Of a DNA stretch of 41,655 bases, positions 40,748 to 41,655 are shown in pieces; the stretch's first letter is position 1, and each line of letters begins with the position of its first letter. The DNA is from Acidobacteriota bacterium (GTDB lineage: Bacteria; Actinomycetota; AC-67). The stretch is taken from the NCBI GenBank assembly GCA_016208485.1, contig JACQXY010000046.1, positions 1-41,655 of the forward strand, in the 5' to 3' direction. The notes below the pieces were generated by a model, which saw nothing but the letters and a program-made list of their open reading frames with translations, was not told the DNA's origin and searched no databases. Both the position numbers and the translations under genes were made by a program.

Positions 40748-41655
40748 CTACGGCCGGTCGAAGAGCGTTGCGGCCTGCACGGTCGACGTGATGGCGACCG
40801 TCACTTGGATCCCACCCACGGCGAGCTTGGTCACAGTGCCGAGCGGCTCCCAGGAGTTCGCGGCCGCTCCGGGACGAGGCCGTCTCGCGTCGGTGACGAG
40901 GATCTCGTCCGCCGATATCCACAAGGGAGACAGCGCGCCCTTCCTCAACACGCTCTCTCGCCCCGTCCGCAGGTCGTACGTGTAGACGATCGGCGCCTTG
41001 TCCGAACGGAAAGCCTCGAGCGGCGTGTCGCCGAAGTAGGAGGTGTCGTAGGCGACGCGATTCCCATCGGGCGCAACCATGAGGTTGTTGGTTCCCGGGC
41101 GGATGCCCAGCTCCGTCTTGCGCATCGAAGCGGTGTCGAGAGCGAACCACGCGACGCCGTTCGTTCCCGCGTAGCCTCGGTAGTAGATCGTCCGCCCGTC
41201 GGGAGACCATCGCGCGTGCGTCCCGGTCCAGGCGGGAACGATGTCCCTGCCCGCGCGGTCGAGCAGGAAGATCCCCCTCGCTCCGTTCGAGTCGGCCACG
41301 TGGGTGTCGGTCACGAGGATCCCGCGACCGTCCGGGGACCAGGCGACGGAGACCTCGTCTTCGCTCCCGGCGCCACTCCCGGGTGGGGTTCCGAGGGTGC
41401 GAAGCACCGACCGCTTGCCGCTGGAGAGATCGAGCCGCTTCAGGTGGTGGACGCTGTCGATGGAGTAGTTGGCCTCCAGGTAGGCGATCGTCGAGCCGTC
41501 CGGGCTGAGGTCGAAGTCGAGGATTGAGCCGTCTTCGCGCGCGATTTCCCGGGGGTGTGGCTCCCGGGGAGGGAGTCCTCCCACACTCGTTTGCCCTGGT
41601 CAAGTAACTGATCCAGCGCTCTGGCCGAACGGACCCTTCGCGGATCCACCACCTT
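40748..41655 (-). CDS. TolB/WD40-like beta-propeller protein (partial, 5' end unclear)
   Basis: Several PD40/TolB-type blades: FDLSPDGSTIAYLEANYS, VAWSPDGRGILVTDTH, ARWSPDGRTIYYRGYAG, MVAPDGNRVAYDTSYFG. The C-terminus ends with STVQAATLFDRP. The propeller frame is clear from about 41560 down to the TAG at 40748. Further right the protein-like frame is another one (DQLLDQGKRVWEDSLPG), so either a frameshift lies near 41560-41585 or the start is there. The beginning is beyond the window. Such propellers are usually periplasmic or secreted protein-binding modules; no signal peptide can be assessed. Confidence 0.65.

Overview
The window (about 41.7 kb, very GC-rich) reads as a chromosomal segment of an uncultured, high-GC Actinomycetota-like bacterium. 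The evidence is the conserved order comF - raiA-type RNA - hpf - response regulator - secA ... prfB - ftsE - ftsX - M23 peptidase - smpB - ssrA, the G/C-ending codons, and many start codons lying only a few bases after a TAnnnT -10 box, which indicates leaderless mRNAs. The lineage is an inference; no rRNA is present.

Layout. 1-9 kb: 3' part of mtnA; a GAF-GGDEF-EAL gene and an NAD-dependent epimerase gene, both with broken frames; a two-gene nucleotidyltransferase module; an ABC exporter; two envelope proteins. 9-14.2 kb: comF, a long structured leader RNA matching the raiA-motif setting, hpf, a NarL-type regulator and secA. 14.2-17.4 kb: a VapBC pair and a three-gene ABC-2 transporter. 17.4-28 kb is an accessory, rearranged zone. 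It holds two diverged copies of a module made of a LuxR-type regulator gene, carrying a (GA)n dinucleotide tract inside its reading frame, and a divergent gene for a small secreted Cys-containing peptide. Between the copies lie a hypothetical gene, a decayed and an intact MNT/HEPN module, a second VapBC, and an SNF2 helicase - SWIM protein - hypothetical operon. In the second module the peptide gene overlaps a leucine-rich-repeat protein gene. 28-36.2 kb: prfB with its programmed +1 frameshift, a split transketolase, ftsEX, an EnvC/M23-like hydrolase, smpB, a ferredoxin-type protein and tmRNA. 36-41.6 kb: a second accessory zone with a truncated serine recombinase abutting the tmRNA 3' end, an AAA ATPase, an ISKra4-type transposase remnant, a truncated zinc-ribbon protein, a lipoprotein, a Phd/PIN pair and a partial beta-propeller protein.

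How it works together. The housekeeping genes cover ribosome hibernation (hpf), secretion (secA), translation termination and rescue (prfB, smpB, ssrA) and septal wall hydrolysis (ftsEX plus the M23 protein). The accessory zones are rich in toxin-antitoxin modules: three PIN-type, one MNT/HEPN plus a decayed copy, and a nucleotidyltransferase pair.

The strongest candidate for something undescribed is the duplicated regulator/peptide module. Both regulator copies carry the same dinucleotide repeat, (GA)9 in one and (GA)10 in the other. In both, the repeat length puts the conserved N-terminal half and the LuxR helix-turn-helix half in different frames; 8 or 11 units would join them. A 38-bp element identical in both copies lies between regulator and peptide, and the two peptides keep a common Gly-Gly-x-x-Phe-[VI]-[VI]-Cys core. 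This suggests a phase-variable regulator controlling a secreted peptide; that role is inference.
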